Shown here one piece after another: positions 1 through 8,353 of a stretch of 64,000 nucleotides of DNA (within the stretch, counting starts at the first letter, position 1; each line of letters begins with the position of its first letter). The translations under genes were made by a program, and so were the position numbers. Under the pieces are notes generated by a model. That model worked only from the letters and a program-made list of their open reading frames with translations. It was not told the DNA's origin and searched no databases. The DNA is from Nocardioides marmotae (GTDB lineage: Bacteria > Actinomycetota > Actinomycetes > Propionibacteriales > Nocardioidaceae): contig NZ_CP053660.1 in the NCBI RefSeq assembly GCF_013177455.1, forward strand, positions 3,224,001 to 3,288,000, read 5' to 3'.

Positions 1-44
1 TCACGCCGTGAGCCTCGCACAGGGCCGGCTCGGGCGGGTGGCCC

Positions 45-1025
45 TCAAGGACGGAAGGCGGGGAGTGGTGGCTCGAAGGTGAACCGGGTGTACGGCGGTT
101 CGGCGGTCTCGTCCTGCGGCCAGCGCGCGGTCCCGGTGTGGGTGGTGCCGTCGAGCAAGAGCTCCACGGTGTAGGTCACCGCCGGGCCCGCCAGCCCCTC
201 GAGCTCGGCCGCGGTGAGGTCCCGGCCGCGGAAGGAGAGCGTTCCGTCCGCGTCGCAGCGTGACCGCTGACGGCGCAGCGGGACGGTCACCGAGTGCCCG
301 GCCCGGTCGGTCACGGTCCAGCTCGCCGTCGCGTCGGCCGGCGTGCGCGCGAGATCCGCGAGGTGCAGCTCCGGCCCGCCGTACGGCGCCACCCGCTCGC
401 CGTCCTCGTCGGTGAAGAGGGACCCGGTCGCCCGGGGCGCGGGCACGGCCCCGTCGGCGCGCGTGGTCCACAGCACCGATGTCACGGCGTCCCCGCCCTC
501 CGGCCCGCGCCCGAAGACGTCGACCCGCCACTGGCCGCGCCGCCCGGCCGGGTCGATGCGGAAGACCCGGTCGGTCACGGACGTGGCGCGCACGGTGGTG
601 CTGCGCCCGCCGCACTCCTCCTCGACCGGGTTGAAGGTGACCCAGTGGAACTTCCAGCCCGGGTAGTCGAACGCGAAGTACAGCGCGTCGGGCGAGCCGA
701 CCGCGGGGATCGCGCCGCCGAGACCGGGCGCGCCGTCCCAGCAGCCGTTGCCCAGGCACGCCGTCCACGGCTCCTCGTCGACGACGCGTCCGTCCTCGGC
801 GAGGAAGTGGAAGAGCGGCTCGTTCCACTCGAAGTCGGCCTCCTCCCCGGCCGGGCCCGGCCCCAGGGTCTCCACCGCCGCGCGGTCCTCGGCCCCCGCC
901 TGCGGCGTCGTCGTGGCCGTCGGCGCGGTCTTCGGCGCGGTCTTCGGCAGCGCCGCCTCCTCCTCGGTGCCGCATCCGGCGAGCGTCATCAGCAGGAGCA
1001 GGACCAGCAGTCGGCGTGTGCGCAT
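45..1025 (-). CDS. Putative secreted lipoprotein, unknown function
   Basis: A 326-residue protein. The chosen ATG gives a short basic N-terminus (MRTRR), a leucine-rich hydrophobic stretch and a lipobox LAGC near residue 18, so the mature protein should be a diacylglyceryl-anchored lipoprotein outside the membrane. The reading frame stays open for 35 codons upstream, but those residues do not look like protein and would bury the signal peptide. A Thr/Pro/Ala-rich linker follows the lipobox, then a globular part with tryptophans and a few cysteines. I recognise no domain. It is divergent from the HNH gene across a 95-bp gap. The signal peptide is clear; the function is unknown. Confidence 0.75.
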   Translation of the reverse strand: MRTRRLLVLLLLMTLAGCGTEEEAALPKTAPKTAPTATTTPQAGAEDRAAVETLGPGPAGEEADFEWNEPLFHFLAEDGRVVDEEPWTACLGNGCWDGAPGLGGAIPAVGSPDALYFAFDYPGWKFHWVTFNPVEEECGGRSTTVRATSVTDRVFRIDPAGRRGQWRVDVFGRGPEGGDAVTSVLWTTRADGAVPAPRATGSLFTDEDGERVAPYGGPELHLADLARTPADATASWTVTDRAGHSVTVPLRRQRSRCDADGTLSFRGRDLTAAELEGLAGPAVTYTVELLLDGTTHTGTARWPQDETAEPPYTRFTFEPPLPAFRP

Positions 1026-1091
1026 GGCGCTGGGACGACCACCCGCGCTTGGCGGTTCCCGTGTCGAAGCCGTCCAGGATGGGTCTTCCAC

Positions 1092-1114
1092 TCGAACGTA
1101 TATTCGTATATCAT
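1092..1114 (+). promoter_or_regulatory. Probable LexA (SOS) box and -10 element of the HNH gene
   Basis: TCGAAC-GTAT-ATTCGT at 1092-1107 matches the actinobacterial SOS box (TCGAAC-N4-GTTCGA) perfectly in the left half and at four of six positions in the right half. A -10-like TATCAT follows at 1109-1114, only 6 bases before the ATG at 1121, and no Shine-Dalgarno is seen, so the message may be leaderless. The box would sit just upstream of the -10, where a repressor blocks polymerase. I see no good -35. Related 13E12-family genes of mycobacteria are known to be LexA-controlled, which fits. Confidence 0.6.
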
Positions 1115-1120
1115 AGGGAC

Positions 1121-2470
1121 ATGTCCGCACCGACCACCGCCCCGCACCCGGACGACGTCGCCGTCACGCCGGGCGCGCTGCTGGACCGGGTGCGCGCGGC
1201 GCGGGCGGCTGCGGACGCCGCCGAGGTCGAGCTGCTCTCGCTGGCGGTGGAGTGGGCGCACGCGCACCCGGTGCTCCCGGGCCAGGAGGCCTGGAGCGTG
1301 GCAGGTGGCCCCGAGGTCAGCGGACCCGCTGGTGACGGCGGGGAGGTCGAGTGCGCGGAGCTGGCCGGGATCCCCCCGGTGCGCTGGGACGCACCCGCGG
1401 CGTTCGCCGCTGCCAACCAGATGACCACCGAGGCCGGACAGGCGCTCATCAGGGACGCGCTCGTGCTGCGCCACCGGATGCCCAAGACCTGGGCCCGCAC
1501 CCTCGCCGGCCACGTCACCGCCTGGCGAGCCCGACGCATCGCCCAAGCCGTCCTCGGCCACGACAACGACGTCGCCACCTACGTCGACGACCACGTCGCC
1601 CCCGTGGCCGGCTCCATCGGCATCGTCCGCCTCGACCGCGTCGTCGACGAGGCGATGCTGCGCCTCCACGCCGAGGAACGCGAGCTCGCCCAGCTCGCCG
1701 CCCTCGACGCACGCTACGTCCGCCTCGACGAACGCACCCTCAACCACACCGGCATCGCCGAACTCGTCGTCCGCGGAGACTGGAAGGACCTCCACGACGT
1801 CGACGCCACCATCAGCCGCATCGCCACCGTCCTCGGCACCGAAGGACAACCCGGGCACGGAGAGTCCCTCGACGTACGCCGCTCCATGGCCGTCGGCGTC
1901 CTCGCCGACCCCGCCGCCGCCGACGCCCTCCTCAACGGCCACCAGACCACCCGCCCGGCCCGGCCGGGCACCCGGACCGTGCTCCACCTCCACCTCACCG
2001 ACACCGCCCTCTGGGGCCTGGACCCCGTGGGCCGCAACCAGACCGCCGCCCGACCCGAGCTCGAGCAGGTCATCCGCTCCTGGTGCGGCCGCACCGACAC
2101 CCACCTGACCGTCCAGCCCGTCATCGACCTCGCCGACCACACCCACGTCGAGCAGTACGAGATCCCCGGCCGGCTCCGCGACCAGGTCGCCCTCCGCGAG
2201 CCGCAGTGCGTCTTCCCCTGGTGCACCCGCCCCGCGGCAGCCTGCGACTGCGACCACATCACCCCCCACGCCACCGGCGGCGCGACCTGCACCCACAACC
2301 TCGCTCCCCTGTGTCGGCGGCACCACCGGCTCAAGACCCACGCACGATGGCGCTACCGCCCCCTCGACCCCGTCATCGACCCCGGTGTCCACCTCTGGAG
2401 CGACCCCCACGGCCGGCAGTACCTCCGCGGCCCCACCGGCACCACCGAGGTCGCGAACCCGCCGGGTTGA
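1121..2470 (+). CDS. DUF222 / HNH endonuclease domain protein (13E12-repeat type)
   Basis: A 449-residue protein with an N-terminal helical DUF222 region and a C-terminal HNH nuclease module near residues 365-410. The module shows the metal-binding layout CVFPWC, then CDCDHITP, then an asparagine-containing NLAPLCRRHHRLK, the usual beta-beta-alpha-metal signature. The start at 1121 is chosen because the upstream in-frame residues are unlike protein and because the promoter elements lie directly before it. Such proteins occur in many copies in Nocardioides and Mycobacterium genomes and are often called 13E12 repeats. Their role is unproven; DNA cleavage or group-mobility functions are inferred from the HNH fold. 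A truncated sigma-factor segment follows immediately. Confidence 0.85.
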   Translation: MSAPTTAPHPDDVAVTPGALLDRVRAARAAADAAEVELLSLAVEWAHAHPVLPGQEAWSVAGGPEVSGPAGDGGEVECAELAGIPPVRWDAPAAFAAANQMTTEAGQALIRDALVLRHRMPKTWARTLAGHVTAWRARRIAQAVLGHDNDVATYVDDHVAPVAGSIGIVRLDRVVDEAMLRLHAEERELAQLAALDARYVRLDERTLNHTGIAELVVRGDWKDLHDVDATISRIATVLGTEGQPGHGESLDVRRSMAVGVLADPAAADALLNGHQTTRPARPGTRTVLHLHLTDTALWGLDPVGRNQTAARPELEQVIRSWCGRTDTHLTVQPVIDLADHTHVEQYEIPGRLRDQVALREPQCVFPWCTRPAAACDCDHITPHATGGATCTHNLAPLCRRHHRLKTHARWRYRPLDPVIDPGVHLWSDPHGRQYLRGPTGTTEVANPPG

Positions 2471-2474
2471 GCCG

Positions 2475-2714
2475 CCTCCCCGGTTGGACACATCACGATG
2501 GTCCGGACACGTCACCGTGCAGGCGGCCGTCCGTGACCTCGCGGCCGCGCACCGCGAGCTGATCATGCTGGTCCACTGGGACGGCCTCACCCTGGCCGAG
2601 GCAGCCGAGCTCCTCGGACTCAATCCCTCCGCCGTCCGCAGTCGGTGCTCCGCCGCGCGAGCAGCCCTGCGGGCCGCACTCCTCGACACCACCGAGGTGG
2701 CCACGACCGGATGA
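2475..2714 (+). pseudogene. Remnant of an ECF sigma factor, region 4 only
   Basis: The last ~65 codons of this frame encode a recognisable sigma-70 region 4: AAHRELIMLVHWDGLTLAEA is the first helix pair, and LLGLNPSAVRSRCSAARAAL is the -35 recognition helix-turn-helix. Regions 2 and 3 are absent. The frame runs upstream into the end of the HNH gene without homology, and a possible GTG at 2517 would give only the region 4 piece. It probably is the 3' end of an ECF sigma gene whose front was lost, perhaps when the HNH gene inserted. A functional small protein cannot be excluded. Confidence 0.55.
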
Positions 2715-2940
2715 CCCCGACCTGAGCCGCGGCCTGGCAGAACCGGATGACCGATCGCCGCGCTTCCTCTAGCCTGGCCGCGGGCGGTACGCCGCCCGAC
2801 TGCGCCTCCACGTGGCCGACCACGTGAATCATCGCGGAGAGGTCTGACCAGCTCAGAACATGTCCGGATGGGGTGCGGCGCCCAGGTGCGCCGACTTCAT
2901 GAGACCGATGCCCGGCATCGGCAGACGGAGAGGACATGAG

Positions 2941-3294
2941 ATGTCGTCAAAGGACGAGAAGAACCTGTCGCAGGTGGTCGACAAGATCGCGGGGATGGAC
3001 GAGCCGAGGCGGTCGGTGGTGCAGCGGGTGCACGAGGTCGTCATGGCCGCGGCTCCGGACCTCAAGCCGCGCATCTGGTACGGCATGCCCGCCTACGCGC
3101 TCTCGGCGAGCACGCCCGCGCTCGTCACGCTGCGCAACGACGAGCGGCTCAACCTCGCGATCACCGAGAAGGCAGCCTTCCGCGCAGCGGGCGGCGCGGA
3201 CGGGCAGCTGATGCCGGCCGCCTGGTACTTCGAGACGGTGGACGACGCCACCGAGGCCCGGATCGCCGAGATCGTGCGCTCGGTCGTCGACTGA
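2941..3294 (+). CDS. DUF1801 family protein
   Basis: A 117-residue cytoplasmic protein. The start at 2941 is preceded by a good ribosome site (GGAGAGGA), and the longer frame upstream is not protein-like. The sequence has the DUF1801/YdhG pattern: an N-terminal helical part (MDEPRRSVVQRVHEVVM), then APDLKPRIWYGMPAYA, a short run of beta strands and a closing helix. The fold resembles that of frataxin-like YdhG proteins, whose function is unsettled. It ends 19 bp from the convergent ppk2 gene with no obvious terminator between. Confidence 0.75.
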   Translation: MSSKDEKNLSQVVDKIAGMDEPRRSVVQRVHEVVMAAAPDLKPRIWYGMPAYALSASTPALVTLRNDERLNLAITEKAAFRAAGGADGQLMPAAWYFETVDDATEARIAEIVRSVVD

Positions 3295-3313
3295 GCAGAC
3301 GCTCCCGCCGGCC

Positions 3314-4126
3314 TCAGGAGTCGATGAGCGTCGCGACGTGGTCGGGCACGTAGGTGGCCTGGTCGCGGGGCGGCCGCCGGTAGCCGGTGGAGGGGGGTCG
3401 CTCCGGCACGACGATCTCGGGGACCGGGACCTCCTCGTAGTCGAGCGTGGAGAGGAGGTGCGCCATCATGTTCAGGCGCGCCTCCTTCTTCACGTCGCCC
3501 TCGACGACGTACCAGGGCGCCTCCGGTATGTCGGTGTGGACCATCATGTCGTCCTTGGCGCGCGAGTAGTCCTCCCAGCGGGTGATCGAGTCGAGGTCCG
3601 TCGGGGAGAGCTTCCAGCGGCGCATCGGGTCGTCCCGCCGGGCCCGGAACCGGCGTTCCTGCTCCTCGTCGCTGACCGAGAACCAGTACTTGCGCAGCGC
3701 GATGCCGTCCTCGACCAGCATCCGCTCGAAGATCGGGCACTGGTGCAGGAACCGGCGGTGCTCCTCGGGGGTGCAGTAACCCATCACCCGCTCGACCCCG
3801 GCGCGGTTGTACCAGGACCGGTCGAACAGCACGATCTCACCGCGCGCCGGGAGGTGCTCGACGTAGCGCTGGAAGTACCACTGTCCGCGTTCCCGCTCGG
3901 TCGGCGCCGGGAGCGCCGCGATCCGGGCGACGCGGGGGTTGAGGTACTGCGTGACCCGCCGGATCGCGCCGCCCTTGCCCGCAGCGTCGCGGCCCTCGAA
4001 GACGACCACGACCCGCTCGCCCTCGGCGCGCACCCATTCCTGGACCTTGACCAGCTCGGCCTGCAGGCGGAACAGCTCGGTCTCGTACTGCGCTCTGCTG
4101 ATGCGTCGCTGCGGTCCCTTGGCCAT
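3314..4126 (-). CDS. ppk2: Polyphosphate kinase 2 family protein (class I PPK2)
   Basis: A 270-residue cytoplasmic enzyme that transfers phosphate between polyphosphate and nucleotides; class I members mainly make nucleoside triphosphates from diphosphates. Walker A is at residues 45-53 (GRDAAGKGG), Walker B is the FDRSWYNR segment at 100-107, and the lid region has arginine-rich RRFRARRDDPMRRWKLS. Length matches single-domain PPK2 enzymes. It lies 44 bp downstream of the P450 operon on the same strand and may be transcribed with it, though the link in function is unclear. Family call is firm; exact substrate preference is inferred. Confidence 0.92.
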   Translation of the reverse strand: MAKGPQRRISRAQYETELFRLQAELVKVQEWVRAEGERVVVVFEGRDAAGKGGAIRRVTQYLNPRVARIAALPAPTERERGQWYFQRYVEHLPARGEIVLFDRSWYNRAGVERVMGYCTPEEHRRFLHQCPIFERMLVEDGIALRKYWFSVSDEEQERRFRARRDDPMRRWKLSPTDLDSITRWEDYSRAKDDMMVHTDIPEAPWYVVEGDVKKEARLNMMAHLLSTLDYEEVPVPEIVVPERPPSTGYRRPPRDQATYVPDHVATLIDS

Positions 4127-4170
4127 ACCGCAGCCTAGGCGCCGCCGGGAGGATCGGCCCGGGAACGGGC

Positions 4171-4854
4171 TCAGCGCGCCCGCAGCTCCGCGACGGGCTG
4201 GTACGCCGCCTCGGCGGCGAGGGCCTCGAGGGGCGAGCCGGGGCCGGCGATGACGACGGCGACCCGGGCCTCACGGGCGGCGGCGTCGACGCCGATCTCG
4301 ACCAGGTCCTGGGCCGAGGTGGCCTTGCCGATGACCGCGATCGGGCCGCCGGGGTCGTGGAAGGGCGGCGGCGGGGCGAGGGAGTAGCCGGGCCGCGGGG
4401 CGCCCAGGTTGCCGGCGACCGCGAGGCTGATCGGCAGGTCGCGGACCCACCACCGGCCGGTCGCCACGAAGCCGGCCGCGTCGGTGGCCCGCAGCCGCAC
4501 CTCGTCGGCGAGCGGGGTGAAGACCGCGACCTCCCCGGCCTCGGCCGGCACGCTGGTGAGCAGCCGGGCCAGCTCGTCGGCGTCGTCGCTCACCGACTCG
4601 AGGTGGTCCACCACGACCCGGCCGGCGTCGCGCCGTACCCCGAGGAGGACGGCGTCCTCCGAGCCGAGGCAGACGGTGTCGGGCGCGGTCAGCATCCGCT
4701 CGGCCATCGCGCGGAGCACCGCACCGGCCTGGTCGCTGGGCCGCCACAGGCGCGGCGCCCACGCGGCCGTCCGGGCGCTGCGCCGCTCGAGCAGCCGCAC
4801 GACCCGGTCGAGGTCGGTGGCGCCGAGCGGCCGGACGGCGGTCGCAGCGCTCAG
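4171..4854 (-). CDS. GNAT-like acetyltransferase N-domain protein, start uncertain
   Basis: About 227 residues. The N-terminus (VRPLGATDLDRVVRLLERR) looks like the first strand and helix of a GNAT acetyltransferase; the rest is less clear, and I see no acetyl-CoA loop of the usual RxxGxG type. The start is ambiguous: a CTG at 4854 overlaps the preceding stop as CTGA and has GGGGGAG upstream, while the next GTG is at 4800 and would cut the first strand. The longer in-frame ATG at 4956 lies inside the upstream gene and adds unlikely residues. It is the last gene of the eleven-gene operon. Confidence 0.55.
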   Translation of the reverse strand: MSAATAVRPLGATDLDRVVRLLERRSARTAAWAPRLWRPSDQAGAVLRAMAERMLTAPDTVCLGSEDAVLLGVRRDAGRVVVDHLESVSDDADELARLLTSVPAEAGEVAVFTPLADEVRLRATDAAGFVATGRWWVRDLPISLAVAGNLGAPRPGYSLAPPPPFHDPGGPIAVIGKATSAQDLVEIGVDAAAREARVAVVIAGPGSPLEALAAEAAYQPVAELRAR

Positions 4855-5279
4855 GACGACTCCCCCGCCCGCGCGGCGCGGCGGGCCGCCTTGGCGATGG
4901 TCTCCTCGACGATGGAGTTCAGTCGGGCCCCCTGGGGCCAGCCGGCGTAGTGACACACGAAGATCACGATCTCACGGAGCGCTTCGTCGTCGAGCTCCCC
5001 GTTGGCGTACGCCGCCGGGACCTGGATGCCGAGCACGTCCGCGGCGCCCTGGCCGGCGAGCATCCCGATGAGCAGCAGCCGGCGGTCGCGGTCGGTGAGA
5101 CCCGGCCGGGTCCAGATGTCGGCGAAGAGATGGTCGGCGGTGTAGCCGAAGAAGTCGCCGGTGCCGTCGGACATCTCGAAGCCGTAGACCTCCTCCATCT
5201 TCTCCAGCCCCCGGCGGCGGGTCTCGGGCAGTCCGTCGAACTTCCCGGCGTCGAGCTTCCCGGCACGGTCCTCGCTCAC
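4851..5279 (-). CDS. Carboxymuconolactone decarboxylase family protein
   Basis: A 142-residue all-helical protein with the CMD-family core: YTADHLFADIWTRPGLTDRD, then LLLIGMLAGQG, then a conserved CHYAGWP segment near residue 117. CMD-like proteins include the ring-fission lactone decarboxylase PcaC and many unassigned enzymes in catabolic operons. It has a single cysteine, next to the histidine, and lacks the CxxC of the AhpD peroxidase branch. The GTG start overlaps the stop of the upstream dehydrogenase (GTGA), so the two are translationally coupled. A substrate cannot be named from the sequence. Confidence 0.8.
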   Translation of the reverse strand: MSEDRAGKLDAGKFDGLPETRRRGLEKMEEVYGFEMSDGTGDFFGYTADHLFADIWTRPGLTDRDRRLLLIGMLAGQGAADVLGIQVPAAYANGELDDEALREIVIFVCHYAGWPQGARLNSIVEETIAKAARRAARAGESS

Positions 5280-6118
5280 AGTCCCAGCCCCTCCCTCAGT
5301 CGCTGCTCGGCCAACCGAGCGAGCGGTACGTCGACCCCGAGCTCGTCGGCCAGCGCGACCGCGAACCCGAGGTCCTTCTCCCCCAGCGCGACGACGTGGG
5401 AGAACACCCCGTGCCAGAAGTCGTCGGGCGCGATCGGGGCGGTGGTCTCGCGGTGCATGATCGCGCCGGGCCCGCCGGTGATCGCGTCGGTGTGGCGCAC
5501 CACGTCGCCGAGCGCCCGGAGGTCCAGGCCGGCGGCCTCCGCGAGCCGCTGCGCCTCCGTGGCGGCGGTGAAGGCGACGAAGTGCATCAGGTTGCGCGCC
5601 AGCTTGAAGCGGGTGCCGGCGCCGATCGGGCCGGCGTGGACGACCTTGGCGCCCATCACCTCCAGCGCCGGGCGGGCCGCCGCGAACGCCGCGTCCTCGC
5701 CCCCGACCAGGATCGCCAGGGTGCCGTCGGCCGCCCCCATCGCGCCGCCGCTGACCGGCGCGTCCAGGACCTGTACGCCGTGGCGCGCGGCGAGGTCGGC
5801 CAGCTCGCCGGGGGTGCCCGGCGCGACCGTGGAGTGCACCACCACCGTCAGCCCGTCGCGGGCGACCGGCAGCGCCTCGGCCAGCACCTCGCGGACCTGG
5901 TCGTCGTCGCGGACCATCACGCACAGCACGTCGACGGCGGCGGCCGCCTCGGCCACCGACCCCGCGACCTCCGCCCCCGCGGCGGCGAGCTCGGCCAGGG
6001 GCGCCGGCGCGACGTCGTACACGTGGAGGGGCAGGGCCGAGGCCGCGAGCCGCAGCGCCATCGGCTTGCCGATGTTGCCCAGGCCGACGAACCCGACCCG
6101 GGGCGCGGGGCCCGTCAC
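5276..6118 (-). CDS. NAD(P)-dependent beta-hydroxyacid dehydrogenase (3-hydroxyisobutyrate dehydrogenase family)
   Basis: A 280-residue enzyme. The Rossmann motif GLGNIG is at residues 12-17 (FVGLGNIGKPMA), the substrate loop is DAPVSGGAMGA, and the catalytic lysine lies in FKLARNLMHF, the usual order for this family. Members oxidise 3-hydroxyisobutyrate, tartronate semialdehyde or similar acids. The start is a GTG that overlaps the stop of the upstream SDR. Placement behind an aldehyde dehydrogenase and SDR suggests oxidation of a hydroxylated catabolite, but the actual substrate is not visible. Confidence 0.87.
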   Translation of the reverse strand: MTGPAPRVGFVGLGNIGKPMALRLAASALPLHVYDVAPAPLAELAAAGAEVAGSVAEAAAAVDVLCVMVRDDDQVREVLAEALPVARDGLTVVVHSTVAPGTPGELADLAARHGVQVLDAPVSGGAMGAADGTLAILVGGEDAAFAAARPALEVMGAKVVHAGPIGAGTRFKLARNLMHFVAFTAATEAQRLAEAAGLDLRALGDVVRHTDAITGGPGAIMHRETTAPIAPDDFWHGVFSHVVALGEKDLGFAVALADELGVDVPLARLAEQRLREGLGL

Positions 6119-6864
6119 GGGCGGAAGGTCTGGCCGCCGTCGACGGCCAGGATCTGTCCGGTCACCCACGACGACTCCTCGGAGAGCAGGAAGACGCAGG
6201 CGCCGACCATGTCCTCGGGCTGGCCCATCCGCTTGATCGCCAGGGACTTCACCAGCTCCTGGGACGCCCCGCCGGCCTGGGTGCGGGTGGCCTCGGTGTC
6301 GGTGGGGCCCGGGGCGATCGCGTTGACCCGGATGCCCCGCCCGCCGAGCTCGTGGGCCAGCTGCTGGGTCAGGCCGTTCACCCCGACCTTGGCCAGGCCG
6401 TAGAAGCCGGAGTAGAGGTAGGCCGCCGTCGAGCTCTGGTTGACGATCGAGCCGCCGCCGCGCTTCTGCATCTCGCGGTAGACCGCGCGGGTCATCACCA
6501 GCGCGCCGTCCATGTTCACGCTCATGAAGCGCCGGTAGTAGTCCCAGTCGACGCTGATCAGCAGGTCGAACTGCATGTCGCCGTAGATCGCGGCGTTGTT
6601 GACCAGCCCGTCGATGCCGCCGTGGTCGGCGACGGTCCGCTCGACCAGCGCCGCCGCCGACTCGTGGCTGCTGACGTCGGTGCGCACGAAGCTCGCGCGG
6701 CCGCCGCTCTCGTTGATGCCGGCCGCGACCTTCTCGCCGGCCTCCTCGTTGAGGTCGGCCACGACGACCGCGGCGCCCTCGGCCGCGATCGAGCGGGCGT
6801 AGACCTCGCCGATCCCCTGCGCCGCGCCGGTCACGACGACCACCTTGTCCTGCAGTCTGCTCAT
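6115..6864 (-). CDS. Short-chain dehydrogenase/reductase
   Basis: A 249-residue classical SDR. The cofactor motif TGAAQGIG is at residues 12-19, followed by NNAA, a catalytic Ser in NQSSTAAY and the Tyr155/Lys159 pair in GFYGLAKVG. Aspartate in VVVADLN at the end of the second strand favours NAD over NADP. It has a good ribosome site (GAAGGA) before its ATG and a 25-bp gap from the aldehyde dehydrogenase upstream, the widest gap in the operon. It probably oxidises a secondary alcohol from the P450 pathway; the substrate is inferred only from context. Confidence 0.88.
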   Translation of the reverse strand: MSRLQDKVVVVTGAAQGIGEVYARSIAAEGAAVVVADLNEEAGEKVAAGINESGGRASFVRTDVSSHESAAALVERTVADHGGIDGLVNNAAIYGDMQFDLLISVDWDYYRRFMSVNMDGALVMTRAVYREMQKRGGGSIVNQSSTAAYLYSGFYGLAKVGVNGLTQQLAHELGGRGIRVNAIAPGPTDTEATRTQAGGASQELVKSLAIKRMGQPEDMVGACVFLLSEESSWVTGQILAVDGGQTFRP

Positions 6865-6889
6865 GTTGATCCTTCGTCGTAGCGGTAGG

Positions 6890-8353
6890 TCAGGCGGGGA
6901 AGGCCAGGGACTTGGTCTCGAGGTACTCCTCGAAGCCGGCGACGCCCATCTCCCGGCCGAGGCCGGACTGCTTGTAACCGCCGAAGGGGACGTCGGGGCT
7001 GAACCACACCCCGCCGTTGACGGCGAGCGTCCCGGTGCGGATCCGGTCGGCCACGGCCTTGGCCCGCTCCAGCGATCCGGAGTCGACCGAGCCGGACAGG
7101 CCGTACGCCGAGTCGTTGGCGATCCGCACGGCGTCGTCGTCCCCGTCGTGGGCGAGGACGACGAGCACCGGGCCGAAGATCTCCTCCTGGGCGACCCGCG
7201 CGGAGCTGTCGAGGCCGGCCACGACGGTGGGGGCGACCCAGTAGCCGGGGCGGTCCAGGACGTGCCCGCCGGTGGCGAACGTGCCCCCCTCGGCCTCGGC
7301 CAGCCGCAGGTAGGACTCCACCCGGTCGCGCTGTGCCTGGGAGATCACCGGCCCGCAGATGGCGCCGGGGTCGGCGGGGTCCTTGACCCCGATCGACTCC
7401 ATCGTCGCCGCGGCGACCTGCACCGCCTCGTCGTACCGCTCGCGCGGCACCACCAGGCGGGTGGTGATCGCGCAGCCCTGGCCGGCGTGGATGCAGGCGG
7501 TGAACGCCGTGGCGCCGGCGACCGCGGCGACGTCGGCGTCGTCGAGCGCGATCGCCGCGGACTTGCCGCCGAGCTCGAGGAAGACCTTCTTCAGCGTCGG
7601 CGCCGCCGCGGCCATGATCGCCCGCCCGGTCGCGGTGGAGCCGGTGAAGGAGACCATGTCGACCCGCGGGTCGCTGGCCAGCACCGCGGCGACCTCGTTC
7701 GACCGCGGGGTCACCACGTTGAGGACCCCGGCGGGCAGGTCGGTGCGCTCGGCGGCGATCCGGCCCAGCTCGGCGGCGACCCAGGGCGTGTCCGGCGCCG
7801 GCTTGAGCACGACGGTGCAGCCGGCCGCCAGCGCCGGGCCGATCTTGGCGAGGTTGATCTGGGTGGGCACGTTCCAGGGGGTGATCGCGGCGACGACGCC
7901 GACCGGCTCGCGGCGCACCGTGCGGCGCGAGGCGATCCCCATCGGCTTCGCGACGCCGAGGTCGGTCTCGAACTCGTAGGACTCCAGCAGGTCGGTGACC
8001 CACCGCAGCCCGTCGACCGGCACGTCGAAGCCGGCCGCGCCCATCATGAAGCCGGGCATGCCGACCTCGGCGGTGGTCAGCGCCGTGAACGTCTCGGCCT
8101 CCTCCAGCAGCGCGGCGTGCAGCTGGCGCAGGCAGCGCACCCGCAGCGCCACGTCGGTGGACCAGGCGCTCTCGTCGAAGGCCCGCCGGGCCGCGGCGAT
8201 CGCGGCGTCCACGTCGGCGGCCGTGCCGTCGGGGGCGTGGCCGATGACCTCGCCGGTCGCCGGGCCGAGGATCGGGTACGTCGCCCCGTCGCTCGCCGGG
8301 AGCAGCTTGCCGTCGATGAGCTGCTGGGCCGGCGGGGTGGCCAGCGCGGTCAC
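6890..8353 (-). CDS. Aldehyde dehydrogenase (NAD-dependent)
   Basis: A 487-residue ALDH superfamily enzyme. The oxyanion asparagine is in TPWNVP (161), the cofactor strand FTGST is at 236-240, the general base glutamate is E260 in LELGGKS, and the nucleophile is C294 in AGQGCA. The C-terminal PFGGYKQSGLGRE is standard. The GTG start overlaps the stop of the NTF2-like gene. In M. tuberculosis an ALDH (aldA) lies in the same cyp51 neighbourhood, so oxidation of an aldehyde made by one of the two P450s is a reasonable guess. Confidence 0.92.
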   Translation of the reverse strand: MTALATPPAQQLIDGKLLPASDGATYPILGPATGEVIGHAPDGTAADVDAAIAAARRAFDESAWSTDVALRVRCLRQLHAALLEEAETFTALTTAEVGMPGFMMGAAGFDVPVDGLRWVTDLLESYEFETDLGVAKPMGIASRRTVRREPVGVVAAITPWNVPTQINLAKIGPALAAGCTVVLKPAPDTPWVAAELGRIAAERTDLPAGVLNVVTPRSNEVAAVLASDPRVDMVSFTGSTATGRAIMAAAAPTLKKVFLELGGKSAAIALDDADVAAVAGATAFTACIHAGQGCAITTRLVVPRERYDEAVQVAAATMESIGVKDPADPGAICGPVISQAQRDRVESYLRLAEAEGGTFATGGHVLDRPGYWVAPTVVAGLDSSARVAQEEIFGPVLVVLAHDGDDDAVRIANDSAYGLSGSVDSGSLERAKAVADRIRTGTLAVNGGVWFSPDVPFGGYKQSGLGREMGVAGFEEYLETKSLAFPA

